64,000 nucleotides of DNA from Rikenellaceae bacterium (GCA_015060105.1 SUZD01000008.1:1-64000), one strand, 5' to 3'; counted from the first letter of the stretch, positions 1 through 8,952 are shown. Program-made: numbers and translations. The notes: generated by a model from the sequence alone, not told the origin.

Positions 1-164
1 GCGTTGGTAGTCGCCAATTCTTGGGGCATCAAATGTGGCACCTGCAGCAAGAGCTTTACCTGAGCAGCACTACCCCACTTAGTGAATAGTATTGATAGTG
101 ATTTGCAAACCAATTAGTTAGGGATTTTTATTGTACACCATGAGTATATTAACTAAATTTTTAC
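1..164. other. left edge, no gene assigned
   Basis: Positions 1-60 can be read as 20 open codons on the plus strand ending at a TGA (about 61-63) and as short open frames on the minus strand. None is recognisable and none has a convincing start, so no gene is called. From about 100 onward the sequence is AT-rich and fits the upstream region of argF'. Confidence 0.4.
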
Positions 165-172
165 TAAATTTG
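165..172 (+). promoter_or_regulatory. possible -7 element for argF'
   Basis: TAAATTTG matches the Bacteroidota -7 consensus TAnnTTTG and lies 32 bases before the argF' start. No good -33 TTTG is seen at the usual 19-21 base spacing, so the call rests on the -7 match and position alone. Confidence 0.4.
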
Positions 173-204
173 TGAACTACTAGCAAAAAACAGCATAACT
201 AATT

Positions 205-1161
205 ATGAGAAAATTTACCTCCGTACACGACTTGGGTGATTTGCAGAGTGCCCTTGCCGAGGCGTTTGAGATTAAACGCGACCGTTTCCAGTTTACCGAA
301 CTTGGCCGCAATAAAACCCTGCTGATGATATTCTTCAATTCGAGCCTTCGTACCCGCCTTTCAACACAAAAGGCTGCGATGAACCTCGGAATGAACACAA
401 TGGTACTCGATGTAAATCAAGGCGCGTGGAAACTCGAAACCGAGCGTGGCGTGGTTATGGACGGCGATAAACCCGAACACTTGTTGGAGGCGATTCCCGT
501 TATGGGTTGCTATTGCGATATTATCGGTGTTCGTTCGTTTGCCCGTTTCGAGAGCAAGGAGGACGACTATACCGAGAAGATTATCAACCAATTCATTCAA
601 TACTCGGGTCGCCCCGTTTTTAGTATGGAGGCGGCTACGGGTCACCCGCTGCAAAGTTTTGCCGACCTTATCACTATCGAGGAGTATAAGAAAACGGCTC
701 GTCCCAAAGTGGTTATGACTTGGGCGCCTCACCCCAGAGCGTTGCCGCAAGCCGTACCTAATAGCTTTGCCGAGTGGATGAATGCTACCGACTATGAGTT
801 TGTTATCACTCATCCCGAGGGTTATGAACTCGACCCGAAATTTGTGGGTAACGCCCGTGTGGAGTATGACCAACGCAAAGCATTTGAGGGAGCCGACTTT
901 ATCTATGCTAAAAACTGGGCAGCTTATACCGACCCTAACTATGGTAAGGTGTTGAGCACCGACCGCAGTTGGACTGTTGATGCCGAGAAGATGGCTCTAA
1001 CCAATAATGCATATTTTATGCACTGCTTGCCTGTGCGTCGTAATATGATTGTTACGGACGATGTTATTGAGAGTCCGCAAAGTATCGTTATCCCCGAGGC
1101 TGCCAATCGTGAGATATCGGCTCAAACGGTGCTTAAAAAACTATTGATGGGATTGAAATAG
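205..1161 (+). CDS. argF': N-succinylornithine carbamoyltransferase
   Basis: Transfers a carbamoyl group from carbamoyl phosphate to an N-acylated ornithine in the cytoplasmic arginine pathway. The 318-residue protein closely follows the Bacteroides fragilis enzyme as I know it: the carbamoyl-phosphate loop SSLRTRLS (46-53), EAIPVMGCY near 95-103 and the C-terminal HCLPVRRN. Residue 90 is proline (GDKPEH). Pro at this place marks the succinylornithine enzymes, while acetylornithine enzymes carry Glu, so the substrate is probably N-succinylornithine. The gene stands alone, about 25 kb from the GNAT-argG-argC-argD-argB cluster, and ends at a hairpin terminator shared with the convergent HAD gene. 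Confidence 0.95.
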   Translation: MRKFTSVHDLGDLQSALAEAFEIKRDRFQFTELGRNKTLLMIFFNSSLRTRLSTQKAAMNLGMNTMVLDVNQGAWKLETERGVVMDGDKPEHLLEAIPVMGCYCDIIGVRSFARFESKEDDYTEKIINQFIQYSGRPVFSMEAATGHPLQSFADLITIEEYKKTARPKVVMTWAPHPRALPQAVPNSFAEWMNATDYEFVITHPEGYELDPKFVGNARVEYDQRKAFEGADFIYAKNWAAYTDPNYGKVLSTDRSWTVDAEKMALTNNAYFMHCLPVRRNMIVTDDVIESPQSIVIPEAANREISAQTVLKKLLMGLK

Positions 1162-1162
1162 T

Positions 1163-1190
1163 AAAAAAGGTTGCTGCGGCAACCTTTTTT
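1163..1190. terminator. bidirectional terminator, argF' and HAD gene
   Basis: A GGTTGC/GCAACC stem flanked by an A-run on the left and a T-run on the right sits between two convergent genes, so it can serve both strands. Confidence 0.85.
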
Positions 1191-1848
1191 ATTTTCTTAT
1201 AACCTCGATGATTTCGGAGGGATGATGTACTATGTGATGCGCTCTGTTTTCGAGTAGTTCGTCAAGCGAGCGAAATCCCCAAGCGCAACCAACCGAAGTT
1301 GCTCCTGCGGCATAGGCCGTTTGAATATCAACGCCCGAATCTCCGATGAAAAGAGTTTCGGAGGGCTTTGCCCCGCACTTTTCGATGATTTCGAGCGCAA
1401 TATCGGGTGACGGTTTGGCGGGTACTCCCTCGCGACCACCAAGAACCACTTGCCACTCAATGTCGGGAAAGAAACGCTGGATAAGTCGCTCGACTCCTGC
1501 TTGAAATTTGTTGGATGCAACAGCAAGCATGATGCCCCGTTGTTGAAGCTCGGCGAGTAACTCCGAAATGCCGTCATAAGTGGTGGTGTGGGTGTCAATG
1601 TGCTCATAGTAGTATGCAACAAAGCGGCGTCGCATCATCTCGACATACTCGGTGGAGCGCAACTCCTCGGGTATGGAGCGCTCTACAAGACGTTTAACTC
1701 CGTTTCCCACAAAGTTGCAGTATTGCTCATAGGTGTGGGTAGGCAATCCCTCTTGGGCGAGGATATGGTTGCAACATACCGACAAATCTCCAATCGTATT
1801 GAGTAGAGTGCCGTCAAGGTCGAATATGGCGAGTGTATAGGTGTTCAT
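1189..1848 (-). CDS. HAD-family phosphatase, phosphoglycolate phosphatase-like
   Basis: The 219-residue protein opens with HAD motif I (AIFDLDGTLLNT), has a serine/threonine motif II region (AVASNKF), motif III lysine near 'PAKPSPD' and motif IV GDSGVDIQTA. This is the arrangement of Gph-type hydrolases that remove phosphate from 2-phosphoglycolate or other small phosphates. An in-frame upstream extension exists, but the start at 1848 puts motif I at the usual distance from the N-terminus, and a TATCTTTG -7 element lies immediately upstream, so the longer form is unlikely. It diverges from the rel gene. The substrate cannot be fixed from sequence. Confidence 0.85.
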   Translation of the reverse strand: MNTYTLAIFDLDGTLLNTIGDLSVCCNHILAQEGLPTHTYEQYCNFVGNGVKRLVERSIPEELRSTEYVEMMRRRFVAYYYEHIDTHTTTYDGISELLAELQQRGIMLAVASNKFQAGVERLIQRFFPDIEWQVVLGGREGVPAKPSPDIALEIIEKCGAKPSETLFIGDSGVDIQTAYAAGATSVGCAWGFRSLDELLENRAHHIVHHPSEIIEVIRK

Positions 1849-1855
1849 AGCGGTA

Positions 1856-1863
1856 CAAAGATA
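1856..1863 (-). promoter_or_regulatory. -7 element for HAD gene
   Basis: TATCTTTG on the minus strand matches TAnnTTTG. It ends 8 bases before the ATG, which implies a very short leader. Confidence 0.5.
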
Positions 1864-1905
1864 CCAAAAAAGAGCACGAATCGTTATAATTTCCGCAAGT
1901 TTTTG

Positions 1906-1913
1906 TAACTTTG
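1906..1913 (+). promoter_or_regulatory. -7 element for rel-mqnB-mqnD
   Basis: TAACTTTG matches TAnnTTTG and lies 30 bases before the rel start, in the gap between two divergent genes. Confidence 0.55.
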
Positions 1914-1942
1914 TGCTACTAACCCCCAATATTGTTTAGAGT

Positions 1943-4123
1943 ATGGAGTCTGTATTTGATAGATATGCCCGCTTGCGTGAGTTGAGTCGCGAGAATTTCA
2001 GTCAACATAGTCAAGCCCTCATTGATGAGGCTTTGTTGTGCGCCGAGGAGAAACTCGCAGGTCGTACCCGCTACGACGGCTCGCCATTGCTCGACCACTC
2101 GGTACTTACTGCCGAGATTGTTATCGCCGAAATCGGTTTGGGTCGTAACTCTGCCATTTCGACCATTATGCACGATGTTGTGCGTCTTGGTTTGATGACG
2201 GCAGAGGAGGTTGGAGCGCGCTTTGGCGATGCGTGTGTCAATATCATCAAGGGCTTGTGTAATATCTCGGATATTCATCCCAAAGTGTCGGACGAGCAGG
2301 CCGAGAATACTCGTGAACTTATTATCAGTTACTCGACCGACCCCCGTATCATCCTTATCAAGTTGGCGGACCGCCTCGAAGTGATGCGCTCGCTTAATAT
2401 TTTCCCTGAGAGCAAACGGGCCAAGAAGAGTTGGGAGAGTCTGCACCTTTACGCACAAATAGCACATAAACTCGGTCTGTATTCGCTGAAAAGCGAGTTG
2501 GAAGATTTGGCTCTTCGTCATCTCGAAGCCGAAGATTATGCCTATATTCAGAGTCGTTTGACCGATACCCAAGAGGAGCGTGATGCATTTATCGCCAAGT
2601 TTATTGTTCCGATTGAGGCTAAACTTAAAGCGGCCGACATTAAGTATCATATCAAGGCCCGCACCAAGAGTATCTTCTCGATTTGGAATAAGATGAAAAA
2701 ACGCCACGTCACATTCGATGAGGTGTATGACCTGTATGCTATTCGTATCATTATCGAGGGATGTGCTCCCGAACAAGAGAAAACGGCTTGCTGGAATGTG
2801 TATTCTATGGTTACCGACCTCTATATACCTAACCCCGAGCGTCTGCGAGATTGGGTGTCGATACCCAAGTCCAATGGATATGAGTCGTTGCAGACGACCG
2901 TTGCATCGGGCGATGGCCATTGGGTCGAGATTCAAATCCGTACCGAGCGTATGGACGAGGTTGCTGAGCGAGGTATCGCTGCGCACTGGCGTTATAAGGG
3001 TGTGCAACAGGGCGAGTCGGGATCGGAACAATGGCTGGCGCGTCTGCGTGAGTTGTTGGAGAATACCGATACCCATACCATTCAACGCCGATTTGATACT
3101 ACTCTGTCGTCGGGAGAGATATTCCTGTTTACCCCCAATGGCGATTTGCGTCGTATGTCGGAGGGTGCCACCGTATTGGACTTTGCATTCAGTATCCATA
3201 CCAATTTGGGTGCAACCTGCGTGGGAGCAAAGGTTAATGGTCGAAATGTCCCGATTAAGCACATCTTGAAGAATGGCGATATTGTCGAGGTTTTGACATC
3301 GAAGACACAGAAACCCAAGCCCGATTGGCTCAATATTGCAACTTCGACACGTGCCAAGAATAAGATTCGTACCTGTCTGCGCGAGGAGCAGGCGAAGGTG
3401 GCTAACTTGGGCCGCGAGGAGTTGGAGCGTAAGTTGAAGAATTGGAAGTTGCCCGTAACCTTTGACGAAGCTGTGACCTTTTTGAGTAAGTACTATAAGC
3501 AGAAGGCGATAACCTTTATGTATATGATGATTGCCAATCAGAAGATTGATTTGGCAGACATCAAAGATGTACTTACCCGTTATGTCAATAAGGAGTTTGA
3601 CGAGGAGCGCAAACCCGTAACGGCGACTCCGCCCAAGGTGCAGAAGAGTACCGAGTCGAGTAATAACGATGTGCTTACCATTGACGATTCGATTCGCAAC
3701 CTTGATTATAAGTTTGCCAAGTGTTGTAATCCGGTGATGGGTGACGAGATTTTTGGATTTGTAACGGTCAATGCAGGTATTACTATCCACCGTGTCGATT
3801 GCCCCAACGGAATGCATATGCAGGAACGCCATCCCTATCGCGTTATACCGGCTCGTTGGCGTACAAATGCGGCCTCGCGCGGCTTCCGTGCGACGATTCG
3901 TATTGCTGTGGACGATGTTACGGGTATCGTCAATAAGATAACCGACATCATCACCCAAGAGATGAAACTCAATATCCGTTTGGTAAATATGCGCCCCGAC
4001 CGCAAGGAGAATAAACTTATCGGAACTATTGACCTCGAAGTGCCGCATACCGGCGCATTGGATGCGGTCATCTATAAACTGCTTTCGATTAAGGGCGTAG
4101 ATAGAGCCTATCGTGTAAATTAG
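1943..4123 (+). CDS. rel: RelA/SpoT-type (p)ppGpp synthetase with degenerate hydrolase
   Basis: Long RSH protein of 726 residues: N-terminal HD domain (about 20-200), synthetase domain (about 235-345), TGS domain (about 385-450), zinc-finger/RIS region (KFAKCCNP, about 590-620) and C-terminal ACT domain (about 645-726). The synthetase has the KSIFSIWNKM loop, the RxKD-like RLRD (300-303), IPKSNGYESLQTT and EIQIRT, so ppGpp synthesis looks intact. In the HD domain metal ligands H52, H77, D78 and D143 remain, but the catalytic pair at 81-82 (Glu-Asp in bifunctional Rel) is Arg-Leu, and the HN pair after ADR is Glu-Val (146-147). I therefore infer a synthetase with little or no hydrolase activity. 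mqnB follows 7 bases downstream. Confidence 0.93.
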   Translation: MESVFDRYARLRELSRENFSQHSQALIDEALLCAEEKLAGRTRYDGSPLLDHSVLTAEIVIAEIGLGRNSAISTIMHDVVRLGLMTAEEVGARFGDACVNIIKGLCNISDIHPKVSDEQAENTRELIISYSTDPRIILIKLADRLEVMRSLNIFPESKRAKKSWESLHLYAQIAHKLGLYSLKSELEDLALRHLEAEDYAYIQSRLTDTQEERDAFIAKFIVPIEAKLKAADIKYHIKARTKSIFSIWNKMKKRHVTFDEVYDLYAIRIIIEGCAPEQEKTACWNVYSMVTDLYIPNPERLRDWVSIPKSNGYESLQTTVASGDGHWVEIQIRTERMDEVAERGIAAHWRYKGVQQGESGSEQWLARLRELLENTDTHTIQRRFDTTLSSGEIFLFTPNGDLRRMSEGATVLDFAFSIHTNLGATCVGAKVNGRNVPIKHILKNGDIVEVLTSKTQKPKPDWLNIATSTRAKNKIRTCLREEQAKVANLGREELERKLKNWKLPVTFDEAVTFLSKYYKQKAITFMYMMIANQKIDLADIKDVLTRYVNKEFDEERKPVTATPPKVQKSTESSNNDVLTIDDSIRNLDYKFAKCCNPVMGDEIFGFVTVNAGITIHRVDCPNGMHMQERHPYRVIPARWRTNAASRGFRATIRIAVDDVTGIVNKITDIITQEMKLNIRLVNMRPDRKENKLIGTIDLEVPHTGALDAVIYKLLSIKGVDRAYRVN

Positions 4124-4130
4124 AGGTGAG

Positions 4131-4703
4131 ATGAAAGTTGTTGTAATGTTTCCTACCGCCATTGAGGCCGAAGCGTTTGACGGAACACTTTGCGATGTCG
4201 TTGTGTGTGGCGTTGGCGGTGCGGAGTGTGGCGCAGTGACGGCTCGTGTTGTCAGTGAAATACACCCCGATATTGTTGTTTTGGCAGGCGTTGCAGGCAC
4301 ATATTCATCGCGTTACGAAGTTGGACAAACCATTGCTGTGCGCTCCGAGGTTGTTGCAGATATGGGCCGTGTGGAGAGTTGGAGCGAGGTGGGAGGCGAA
4401 CGCTTTACTCCGCTGTTTCAAAAGGAGTATTTGGCAACCGACACCCCCGACGGATATGATGCGGTGCGTAGCAATACGGTTAATGGCTGTGGTGCACCCT
4501 ATGTGGCGACCGATGGTGTCGATGTCGAAAATATGGAGGGCGCAGCATTTTTTGCAACCGCACAAGCTCTGGGCGTTCGCTCGATGCAACTGCGTACCAT
4601 ATCCAATCGAGTAGGCGAGAGATTTGATATTGCCGATGTCCGCCGCTGTGCCGTAGAACTTGCTCATGCAGTTGCCGAGGTAGTTGAGAAATTGCAAGAA
4701 TAA
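4131..4703 (+). CDS. mqnB: futalosine hydrolase
   Basis: Nucleoside phosphorylase-fold hydrolase that removes hypoxanthine from futalosine to give dehypoxanthine futalosine in the menaquinone futalosine pathway. Visible family features are the N-terminal MFPTAIEAEAF, VLAGVAGTY, the substrate-binding VENMEGAAFF and the ISNRVGER segment with the conserved Asn near the C-terminus. The 190-residue protein is somewhat short for the family. The assignment among nucleosidases is supported by the overlap with mqnD: the last base of the stop codon is the first base of the mqnD ATG. It belongs to the rel-mqnB-mqnD operon. Confidence 0.9.
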   Translation: MKVVVMFPTAIEAEAFDGTLCDVVVCGVGGAECGAVTARVVSEIHPDIVVLAGVAGTYSSRYEVGQTIAVRSEVVADMGRVESWSEVGGERFTPLFQKEYLATDTPDGYDAVRSNTVNGCGAPYVATDGVDVENMEGAAFFATAQALGVRSMQLRTISNRVGERFDIADVRRCAVELAHAVAEVVEKLQE

Positions 4704-5476
4704 TGAAACTGAAACTCAATATATCGCCGTGCCCGAATGATACTTTTATGTTCGATGCGATTGTTAATGGTCGTATCGATACGGCACCTTTCGATATCGA
4801 AGTAGAGTACCTCGATATTGAACAACTCAATGCACGAGTGCTTTCGGGCGATGCGCAAATCTCCAAAATCAGTTGTGCGGTATATCCGAGTATAGCAGAC
4901 CGATATGTCGTGCTGGATAGTGGTAGTGCGCTTGGGCGAGGTAATGGACCGCTGTTGGTTTCGGCTGGCGATGTAGATGTCGCAAACCCCAACCTTCGAG
5001 TAGCCGTGCCGGGACTGCATACTACGGCGAACGCGCTGATGAATAGGCTCTTTCCGCATATTACACACAAGAGCCCGATGCTATTCTCCAAGATTGCCGA
5101 TGCCGTTGCGCGTGGCGAATTTGATGCAGGAGTGCTGATTCACGAGGGTAGGTTTACCTATGAGAACCGTGGCTTGCGACTCGTTGCCGACTTGGGAGTG
5201 GAGTGGGAGCGTACAACGGGATTGCCCCTGCCGCTTGGAGCTATCGTTGCGAGCCGAGAACTCCCGCCCGAGATGATTTCGCGTTTCGAGGAGTTGTTGC
5301 GCGAGAGTATTGCCTATGCCTTTGCTCACCCGACCGCTTCGCGTATATATATAAAGGAGCACGCGCAAGAGATGGCAGACGACGTTATCGATAGCCATAT
5401 TGCTCTGTTTGTGAACGACTATTCTTTGTCGCTTGGCGAGGAGGGTAGGCGGGCACTCCACGAACTTACGAGGTAG
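4703..5476 (+). CDS. mqnD: 1,4-dihydroxy-6-naphthoate synthase
   Basis: Converts cyclic dehypoxanthine futalosine to 1,4-dihydroxy-6-naphthoate. The 257-residue protein begins with the family signature ISPCPNDTFMFDA and has SKISCAVYP, the glycine-rich SALGRGNGPLLVS, and a conserved histidine in the LIHEGRFTY segment. Its start overlaps the mqnB stop by one base, indicating translational coupling. The other futalosine genes (mqnA, mqnC, mqnE) are not in this window. Confidence 0.95.
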   Translation: MKLKLNISPCPNDTFMFDAIVNGRIDTAPFDIEVEYLDIEQLNARVLSGDAQISKISCAVYPSIADRYVVLDSGSALGRGNGPLLVSAGDVDVANPNLRVAVPGLHTTANALMNRLFPHITHKSPMLFSKIADAVARGEFDAGVLIHEGRFTYENRGLRLVADLGVEWERTTGLPLPLGAIVASRELPPEMISRFEELLRESIAYAFAHPTASRIYIKEHAQEMADDVIDSHIALFVNDYSLSLGEEGRRALHELTR

Positions 5477-5513
5477 TTTAAAAAATGTTCAATTTTACTA
5501 TTAAGAAATAAAA

Positions 5514-5537
5514 CGAGGCACTCGATTGAGTGCCTCG
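5514..5537 (-). terminator. terminator of RNase P RNA
   Basis: A perfect ten-pair stem CGAGGCACTC/GAGTGCCTCG with a four-base loop; on the minus strand it is followed by TTTTATTTC. It lies just beyond the 3' end of rnpB. Confidence 0.85.
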
Positions 5538-5540
5538 TTG

Positions 5541-5911
5541 TTGTTTGGCAGGCCGTATAAGCCGAGTTCTGTGCCACCCGAAGGTGGTGTTTGTCATTTA
5601 TCTAGGATTGCAGTCACCTGCAACCTCAAGCAACCTACCCCTCGACATCGGACGAGCAGCCCTACATGCGTCGATATACTTGGTCTTGCAACCCGTGAGA
5701 TGTACAGCCGAGAAATGTTGCCACTCTCGCGGTGGGCTCTTACCCCGCCTTTTCACCCTTACTCTCCCGTGTGGGAGGGCGGTTATTTTCTGTTACACTC
5801 TGCTATGCCCTCTCGAACATCTTTCCGTTAGAAAGCACGGTGCTCTGCGTTGCTCGGACTTTCCTCCTTTCGCCCGAAAGCGACCGGCGACAAACCCAAC
5901 CTGCCACATTG
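5541..5911 (-). ncRNA. rnpB: RNase P RNA, bacterial type A
   Basis: On the minus strand this interval carries the conserved RNase P core: GGAGGAAAGTCCGAGCAACG near the 5' side (about 5850-5875) and the 3'-terminal segment CAGAACTCGGCTTATACGGC (about 5549-5575). The roughly 370-nucleotide length fits. The 5' end is set from the TACCTTTG element at 5918-5925 and the 3' end from the terminator at 5514-5537; both ends are uncertain by several bases. It matures tRNA 5' ends together with RnpA, which is not in the window. Confidence 0.95.
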
Positions 5912-5917
5912 CTGGTG

Positions 5918-5925
5918 CAAAGGTA
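5918..5925 (-). promoter_or_regulatory. -7 element for rnpB
   Basis: TACCTTTG on the minus strand matches TAnnTTTG and sits directly upstream of the conserved RNase P RNA 5' region. No clear -33 element is seen. The 180 bases from here to the next gene (to 6104) are AT-rich and otherwise featureless. Confidence 0.6.
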
Positions 5926-6104
5926 CAAATAAAAAATGAAAACGCATCGAGAGTGGCGTGAGAGTGCGAGAAAATGAGAAAAAAAGTGTTTAAAATGTAT
6001 GTATTTAGGAAAAAATTCGTATCTTGTAGCGTCAATATTATGGATAATTGTAAATAAGTATTTGATATACAACTAATTCCTTTTATTAACTAAAACACTT
6101 TATT

Positions 6105-8930
6105 ATGAAAACAAACTTCAAAAAGGTGATGTTTTTGCCCGCTTTGGTAGCTTTGTTCTCGATGGTATTCGTTGGTTGTAACAACACTCCGGAGCCTACA
6201 AAGGACAGCTCGATTGAGGTTGCAACAGAGTCGATCTCGTTGGAGCAAACCAAAGGAGCGAAAGCAACTGTTGACGTAACTGCGAACTGCGAGTGGATCG
6301 TTTCGCCTGACGTAAACTGGATTCAAGTTCCTTCGAAGCAAGGTAACGGCAATGGTACTGTAACCGTTATTGCACGTACTGCAAATGACGAGATCGGTAG
6401 CCGTTCGGGTAACATTACCATCACTTCGAAAGACGGTAAAGCAACTAAGACTGTGGCTGTTGTTCAACTTGGTTTGGGCGCAGTTGTTGAGCTTAGCGCA
6501 ACTGAGGTAGCTTTGGAGAATGCTCCTGAGGCTGCTAATGGTGTTACCGTTACTTCGAACGTTGATTGGGAGCTTTCGCAAGAGGGCGATTGGTTTACTG
6601 TTGAGCAAGCTGCTGCTGGTTCGCGTACTCAATTGACCATCACTGCAAAAGGTTACAATGAGACTTTGGAGGCAGTTACCGGTAAAGTTATCTTGACTTA
6701 CACCGACGGTACTGAGACCAAAACCGCTGAGATTGCTGTTTCGCAAGCTGCTTGCGTTCCCAGCCTTGTTGCTGAGCCCGCAAGTGTAGTATTCGCTACT
6801 ACTGCTGCTGGTGAGACTGCTTTCACTTTGACAGCTGCTGGTACTTGGAGCATCGTAGCTCCCGAGTGGGCAACTGTTACTCCTACCAGTGGTGCTTCGG
6901 GTGAGACTACCGTAACTGTTAAAGTTGGTGCTAACGACGCTATTGAGGAGCGCGCAGGTGTTATTGCTATCACCGGTTTGGGTGACGCTGCTATCGACGT
7001 TCCCGTTAACCAAGCAGGTAACGCTCCTAAGGTAACTTGCGAGGACGCTGTTTCGGTTGATTGCGCAGATGGTACTGCTAATTTCACCATCAACGCTAAC
7101 TACGGTTGGTCGGCTAACTCTTCGGCTGATTGGCTTGAGTGCGAGCCCGGTCAAGGTGATGCAGGTGAGACTGTCGTTACTTTGAAATATGTTGCAAATG
7201 CTCCCAGCGACCAAAACACTGGTAAAGAGCGTACAGCTACTTTGACCATCACTTGTACTACTCCTGATGGTAAAGCAACTACCGATAAAGAGGTTACTGT
7301 AACACAAGCTGCTTTCGACGGTGACGATTTGAGCGCCGAGGAGACTGCTAACTGCTACATCACAACCAAGACTGGCTATCCTTACAAATTCAAAGCTACC
7401 GTTAAAGGTAACGGCCAAGCTGACGAGGAGGGTTACATCACTGTTACTCCTATCAACTTGAACGTAACCGGCTTGCAAGCTATTGAGTTGTGGCGTGATA
7501 ACCAAACTGAGATTCTTTCGAATATCCGTTTGGACAAAGAGAAAGGCTACATCATGTTCGACGTTAACGAGAACGCTCCTAAAGGTAACACCGTTATCGC
7601 TCTTGCAGTAATGGACGAGTTCGATCCTACTATGACTGTTGAGGTTCTTTGGAGCTGGCACATCTGGACAGCTAACGAGGACGTTTTGGCTAAGGCTATG
7701 CCTATCACTTACCCCGGTACTGTTAAACCTGCTGTTGATGTTGTTATGATGGATCGTAACCTTGGTGCTACCAGCAATGGTACTCTCGGTACTGACGAGG
7801 ACATCGTCGCTTCTTATGGTTTGCACTATGAGTGGGGCCGTAAAGACCCGTTCCCCGGTTGCCAAGAGTTGATCTCGCCTTACAAAACTTACGTTGATGG
7901 TAAAACAAACTATATGAGCTCGACTCGTATTCCTCTCTACCGTACAGTTGATGGTGTTCCCCAAGAGGTTACTCACATCTTCCAAGGTATCGGTATGGGT
8001 GGTATCTACGAGATGGCTGTTAACAACGGTGAGACTCCCGATGAGAACGTAACTATTGACTACGCTATCGCTAATCCTACTACTTATATTACAGGTGGTG
8101 GTTCGGAGATCGCTTACAATGGTATTTCTATCAACGGTCGTCCTGCAAGCTGGTTGTATGTTCCCGAGGGTCTTCGTTCGGGTGCTGAGCCTGAGGAGAA
8201 CGGTGGTCTTCCTTATGGCGCATTCGAGTGGCAAACTTACCTCTGGGGTAACTCGAACAACGCTATCACCGGAACTACCTATGGTACCAAGACTATCTAT
8301 GACCCGTGTCCTGCCGGCTGGCGTGTACCCGATCGCAATGCATTTGCGTTCGTAATCACTGCTGGTGGATACTCGCCCAATCCTATTTACAAAGACGGTG
8401 ATGGCAACATCTTCAAGTCGATCAACTGTTCTGAGGAGTTCGTAGGTTGGGATCACATCAAAGATGGTGCACACTCGACCTATGTAGCTGATGAGTTTGG
8501 TTCGCAATATCAATTCGTTTCGGATTGGAACACCAGAAACCCGACCAAATTGCGTAATGAGTCGAAGTATGAGGGCTTCAAAGCTGGTTACCACATCTAC
8601 ACTGGTGGCTACCAAACTGGTGAGACTATGTTCTTCCCCATGTCGGGTACCTTCTCGTATGACTCGGGTAACCCCTGCTCGGACTACTCGGGCTTCGGTA
8701 GTTATGCAAGCTACGCAACCAACGCACAAGATGGTTACCGTGCTTACAACTCGCGTCTTGAAATCTATGCTCCTTCGACTTACTTGACAGACAACTGGAG
8801 CTGGGAAGACGAGACTAGGCTTCACGCAGTCCCCGGTGCTTGTGGTTCGCCCATGTCGAGCTTCCACCAAGCTGCTGGTTACGCTGTACGTTGTATGAAA
8901 GACGTTATTCCTACCGAGGTAGGAGAGTAA
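6105..8930 (+). CDS. BACON-repeat / FISUMP surface lipoprotein
   Basis: A 941-residue lipoprotein with signal peptide and lipobox FVGC (Cys25). Four BACON-like immunoglobulin-fold repeats follow, at about 35-122, 127-216, 220-304 and 308-402, each ending in a V-x-Q-x pattern before the next. Residues from about 410 form a FISUMP-type domain: MDRNLGATS (549-557), YEWGRKDPFPG, DPCPAGWRVPD and a closing GYAVRCMKD. BACON domains in gut Bacteroidota are thought to bind glycans or mucin; the protein is probably displayed on the outer membrane. Codon use is far more uniform (GCT, GGT, GTT, AAC, ACT) than in neighbouring genes, which suggests very high expression. It is monocistronic and ends at a strong terminator. 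Its ligand is unknown. Confidence 0.88.
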   Translation: MKTNFKKVMFLPALVALFSMVFVGCNNTPEPTKDSSIEVATESISLEQTKGAKATVDVTANCEWIVSPDVNWIQVPSKQGNGNGTVTVIARTANDEIGSRSGNITITSKDGKATKTVAVVQLGLGAVVELSATEVALENAPEAANGVTVTSNVDWELSQEGDWFTVEQAAAGSRTQLTITAKGYNETLEAVTGKVILTYTDGTETKTAEIAVSQAACVPSLVAEPASVVFATTAAGETAFTLTAAGTWSIVAPEWATVTPTSGASGETTVTVKVGANDAIEERAGVIAITGLGDAAIDVPVNQAGNAPKVTCEDAVSVDCADGTANFTINANYGWSANSSADWLECEPGQGDAGETVVTLKYVANAPSDQNTGKERTATLTITCTTPDGKATTDKEVTVTQAAFDGDDLSAEETANCYITTKTGYPYKFKATVKGNGQADEEGYITVTPINLNVTGLQAIELWRDNQTEILSNIRLDKEKGYIMFDVNENAPKGNTVIALAVMDEFDPTMTVEVLWSWHIWTANEDVLAKAMPITYPGTVKPAVDVVMMDRNLGATSNGTLGTDEDIVASYGLHYEWGRKDPFPGCQELISPYKTYVDGKTNYMSSTRIPLYRTVDGVPQEVTHIFQGIGMGGIYEMAVNNGETPDENVTIDYAIANPTTYITGGGSEIAYNGISINGRPASWLYVPEGLRSGAEPEENGGLPYGAFEWQTYLWGNSNNAITGTTYGTKTIYDPCPAGWRVPDRNAFAFVITAGGYSPNPIYKDGDGNIFKSINCSEEFVGWDHIKDGAHSTYVADEFGSQYQFVSDWNTRNPTKLRNESKYEGFKAGYHIYTGGYQTGETMFFPMSGTFSYDSGNPCSDYSGFGSYASYATNAQDGYRAYNSRLEIYAPSTYLTDNWSWEDETRLHAVPGACGSPMSSFHQAAGYAVRCMKDVIPTEVGE

Positions 8931-8952
8931 TTTCTCATTCAACAAATAAATG

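Noticed and set aside
1919..4300. Open frame of 793 codons antisense to rel
   Set aside because: The sense frame carries all Rel domains; the antisense frame has no family features.
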